From NCBI GenBank assembly GCA_019752335.1, contig JAIEMJ010000012.1, forward strand, positions 1-64,000: a DNA stretch of 64,000 nucleotides, in the 5' to 3' direction. Shown piece after piece: positions 63,614 to 64,000 of the stretch. This stretch comes from Bryobacteraceae bacterium. Its GTDB lineage: Bacteria > Acidobacteriota > Terriglobia > Bryobacterales > Bryobacteraceae. Below the pieces are notes generated by a model. That model had not been told where the DNA came from and ran no database searches. It saw nothing but the letters and a program-made list of their open reading frames with translations. Numbering within the stretch: the first letter of the stretch is position 1; each line of letters starts with the position of its first letter. The position numbers were made by a program, and so were the translations under genes.

Positions 63614-64000
63614 GCGTTGGGATCCTCGTTTCTGGCAACATCGTGCTGGACCTGGTGGTGCGTCCTGTCGAGCAGGTGACGTGGGGCATTACGCAATGGG
63701 TGGAGTCCATTGAGCAGCACCTCGGCGGCAATGGCGGGAATACTGCCGCGGCCATCAGTTCGTTGGGCGGCCACGCGCGTCTCCTGGGCCGCATCGGCCG
63801 CGACGCTCACGGCGAGGCCTGTCGCGCACGCTTGCAGTCAGCCGAGGTCGATCTGGCCTATCTCGAAACCGGGGAGCGGCCAACCGCAACCAGTATTGCG
63901 CTCGTGCAGTCCGGAGGGGCGCGGACCTTCCTGCACCTGCCTGGCGCCAGCCTCGATGTCTTTGCCAACGGGATTCAGTTTGCGTCCCCGCTACTGGATG
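63610..64000 (+). CDS. PfkB-family carbohydrate kinase (3' truncated by window)
   Basis: 130 residues are visible from GTG 63610, in a GTGA overlap with the previous stop. The N-terminal PfkB signature is present: LVSGNIVLDLVVRP, the substrate-binding HLGGNGGNTAAAISSLGG and GRIGRDAHGE. The catalytic Asp region lies outside the window. It should phosphorylate a sugar or nucleoside using ATP. Confidence 0.9.
   Translation, partial: MSVGILVSGNIVLDLVVRPVEQVTWGITQWVESIEQHLGGNGGNTAAAISSLGGHARLLGRIGRDAHGEACRARLQSAEVDLAYLETGERPTATSIALVQSGGARTFLHLPGASLDVFANGIQFASPLLD

Overview
The window looks like chromosomal DNA of a GC-rich Gram-negative bacterium, most likely an acidobacterium of the Solibacter/Bryobacter type. 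This is inferred from gene content, not from a marker-gene search. Supporting points are many secreted enzymes with short Sec or Tat-like leaders (sulfatase, SMP-30 and CocE hydrolases, sialidase-like propeller, xylose-isomerase-fold proteins), a giant PKD/Ig-like surface protein, DsbD, and a dnaG-rpoD pair. No rRNA, tRNA, CRISPR array, prophage or insertion sequence was seen.

Layout. 1-1258 holds the end of an unknown gene and a lipoprotein that is less GC-rich than its surroundings. 1354-6694 (minus) is a tightly coupled four-gene operon: an active M16 protease, an M16 homologue without zinc ligands, a MoxR-like AAA+ ATPase and a large DUF5682-like protein. 6725-11919 carries a PQQ-type sugar dehydrogenase, an NmrA-like protein, an MNT-HEPN toxin-antitoxin pair whose HEPN gene has an early amber codon, a GT4 glycosyltransferase and a TIM-barrel protein. 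12121-15457 is acpP, fabF, etfB, etfA, facing cstA. 17509-18107 is a long AT-richer leader before a 2646-residue secreted repeat protein (18108-26048).

26045-30170 has an HhH protein, a GNAT enzyme and a coupled trio of sialidase-like propeller, MDR dehydrogenase and aldo-keto reductase. 30162-39803 is a nine-gene minus-strand run in which an SMP-30 esterase fusion, a sulfatase, a TIM-barrel protein and a CocE hydrolase share a transcript-like array with NUDIX, MutS2, a membrane protein and an SDR. 39934-44768 holds ahpC-ahpD, DinB, acetyl-CoA synthetase and a xylose isomerase homologue. 44828-49688 holds a type B carboxylesterase, a nitrilase and DsbD, with a REP/BIME-like pair of covarying palindromes between the first two. 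49725-52303 is a small toxin-antitoxin island: an HTH-less DUF2384 antitoxin, a RES toxin, a coupled unknown protein, VapBC and an orphan DUF2384 gene. 52406-56474 holds a methyltransferase, dnaG and rpoD. 56478-64000 contains an esterase, a diacylglycerol glycosyltransferase-like enzyme, PAP2, proline dehydrogenase, GNAT, a Crp/Fnr regulator, a membrane-anchored unknown and the start of a PfkB sugar kinase.

Most genes fall into short coupled operons with ATGA or GTGA overlaps. The main themes are scavenging of sulfated and esterified carbohydrate, core lipid and electron-transfer metabolism, and small toxin-antitoxin modules.
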